DNA of 64,000 nt from Burkholderiaceae bacterium. GTDB lineage: Bacteria > Pseudomonadota > Gammaproteobacteria > Burkholderiales > Burkholderiaceae_C. The translations under genes were made by a program, and so were the position numbers. Positions 63,297-64,000 of this stretch are shown piece after piece; the stretch's first letter is position 1, and each line of letters starts with the position of its first letter. The notes under the pieces are model-generated. The model saw only the letters and a program-made list of their open reading frames with translations. It was not told where the DNA came from and ran no database searches. The stretch is taken from the NCBI GenBank assembly GCA_023150375.1, contig JAKLLA010000004.1, forward strand, positions 186,001-250,000. Reading direction: 5' to 3'.

Positions 63297-64000
63297 TCAC
63301 GCCGGCGGGCGGAAGAAGGCCAGCGGCGCCTGGCGCAGCCGGCGCCGCAGCGCGGCGGCGATGCGGTCGCGCTCGTGCACGCGGATGCCGCGCGAGCGCA
63401 GCGCCACCCGCAGCGCCAGCCAGAAGCTCACCGCCAGGTTCAGCGCGCCGGTCACCGGAATGGCCGCCAGCGCCCACCAGAACAGCGGCTCGCGCAGCAC
63501 CTCGAGGCCCATCGCACCGGCGGCCGCGGCGATCTGGCCGGTCGACAGCGTGACGTGGCGCACCTCCAGCGGCAGGCCGAAGAACGCCGCCAGCACCGGC
63601 ACCACGCCCAGCATCAGCCCCAGCGAGGTGTTGGCCGCCAGCCCCGAGATGTTGGCGCGCCACCAGCGCGACCAGCGCTGCGCCCGCGGGGCGCCCAGGA
63701 TGCGCACGAAGCCCGGGTTCCAGGCGATCGCGCTGTCGAGCCGGTGGTAGACGAACCAGTTCTCCACCCAGCCCGCGATCAGGCTGGAGGCGAACAGCAG
63801 CACGCCGGTGAAGGCGGCGAAGGCCGCGGTGGGGCCCAGCAGCGTGAGCTTCTCGAGCGCATGCCGGCCCGTCTCGGCGCTCACCAGCGGCGCACCGGCC
63901 AGGCCCCAGACGGCCAGCTGGATCGCCAGTACCACCGGCGCCACCACCGCCAGGTTGCCGACGATGCCGGCGAACTGCGAGCGGATCAGGTGCACCACCT
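63297..64000 (-). CDS. 'Site-specific recombinase' (Gcr/PF10136-type) membrane protein, truncated at window edge
   Basis: Multi-TM C-terminal region HLIRSQFAGIVGNL...ANTSLGLMLGVVPVLAAFFGLPLEVRHVTLS. Confidence 0.75.
   Translation of the reverse strand, partial: VVHLIRSQFAGIVGNLAVVAPVVLAIQLAVWGLAGAPLVSAETGRHALEKLTLLGPTAAFAAFTGVLLFASSLIAGWVENWFVYHRLDSAIAWNPGFVRILGAPRAQRWSRWWRANISGLAANTSLGLMLGVVPVLAAFFGLPLEVRHVTLSTGQIAAAAGAMGLEVLREPLFWWALAAIPVTGALNLAVSFWLALRVALRSRGIRVHERDRIAAALRRRLRQAPLAFFRPPA

Noticed and set aside
63297-64000. Mobile element suggested by the 'site-specific recombinase' name
   Set aside because: The sequence is a multi-TM membrane protein of the Gcr/PF10136 type; no integrase motifs or attachment repeats.

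Overview
This is a GC-rich window with dense coding on both strands. Gene content looks like Burkholderiales (Rubrivivax/Leptothrix-like), which is inference only. I saw no rRNA, tRNA, CRISPR array, transposase or prophage genes. Housekeeping blocks include: a glutamate/aspartate-type ABC transporter with two tandem binding-protein paralogs; pyrC; pncC-pgpA-thiL; a PAS histidine kinase with a FixJ-type regulator, divergent from malic enzyme; a secreted RNase Sa/barnase-like enzyme with barstar; ksgA-surA-lptD, divergent from an AmgK-like kinase; benE; gshB; CheY-CheC-GGDEF; fused indolepyruvate:ferredoxin oxidoreductase with an Lrp regulator; and mltA-M23. The most interesting part is about 23-54 kb, which looks like a phosphate-starvation (Pho regulon) region. 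It holds a PlcP-type metallophosphoesterase coupled to a PhnZ/TIGR03276-like HD protein, a UDP-glucuronate 4-epimerase-like enzyme, a PAP2 phosphatase, an orphan PhnH-like gene with a GNAT, an LplT-like transporter, a lipid-type GT4 glycosyltransferase, and a class III aminotransferase divergent from a phosphatidylserine decarboxylase. Further along are PPK2, CYTH-CHAD, a phytase-like lipoprotein and PhoD. Several upstream regions carry arrays of 7-mers resembling the Pho box half-site (CTGTCAY) at exact 11-bp periodicity. The candidate system is a Pho-controlled phospholipid-recycling and glycolipid/aminolipid-remodelling island with phosphonate-pathway-like orphan genes. Family calls come from reading the translations; no database search was run.
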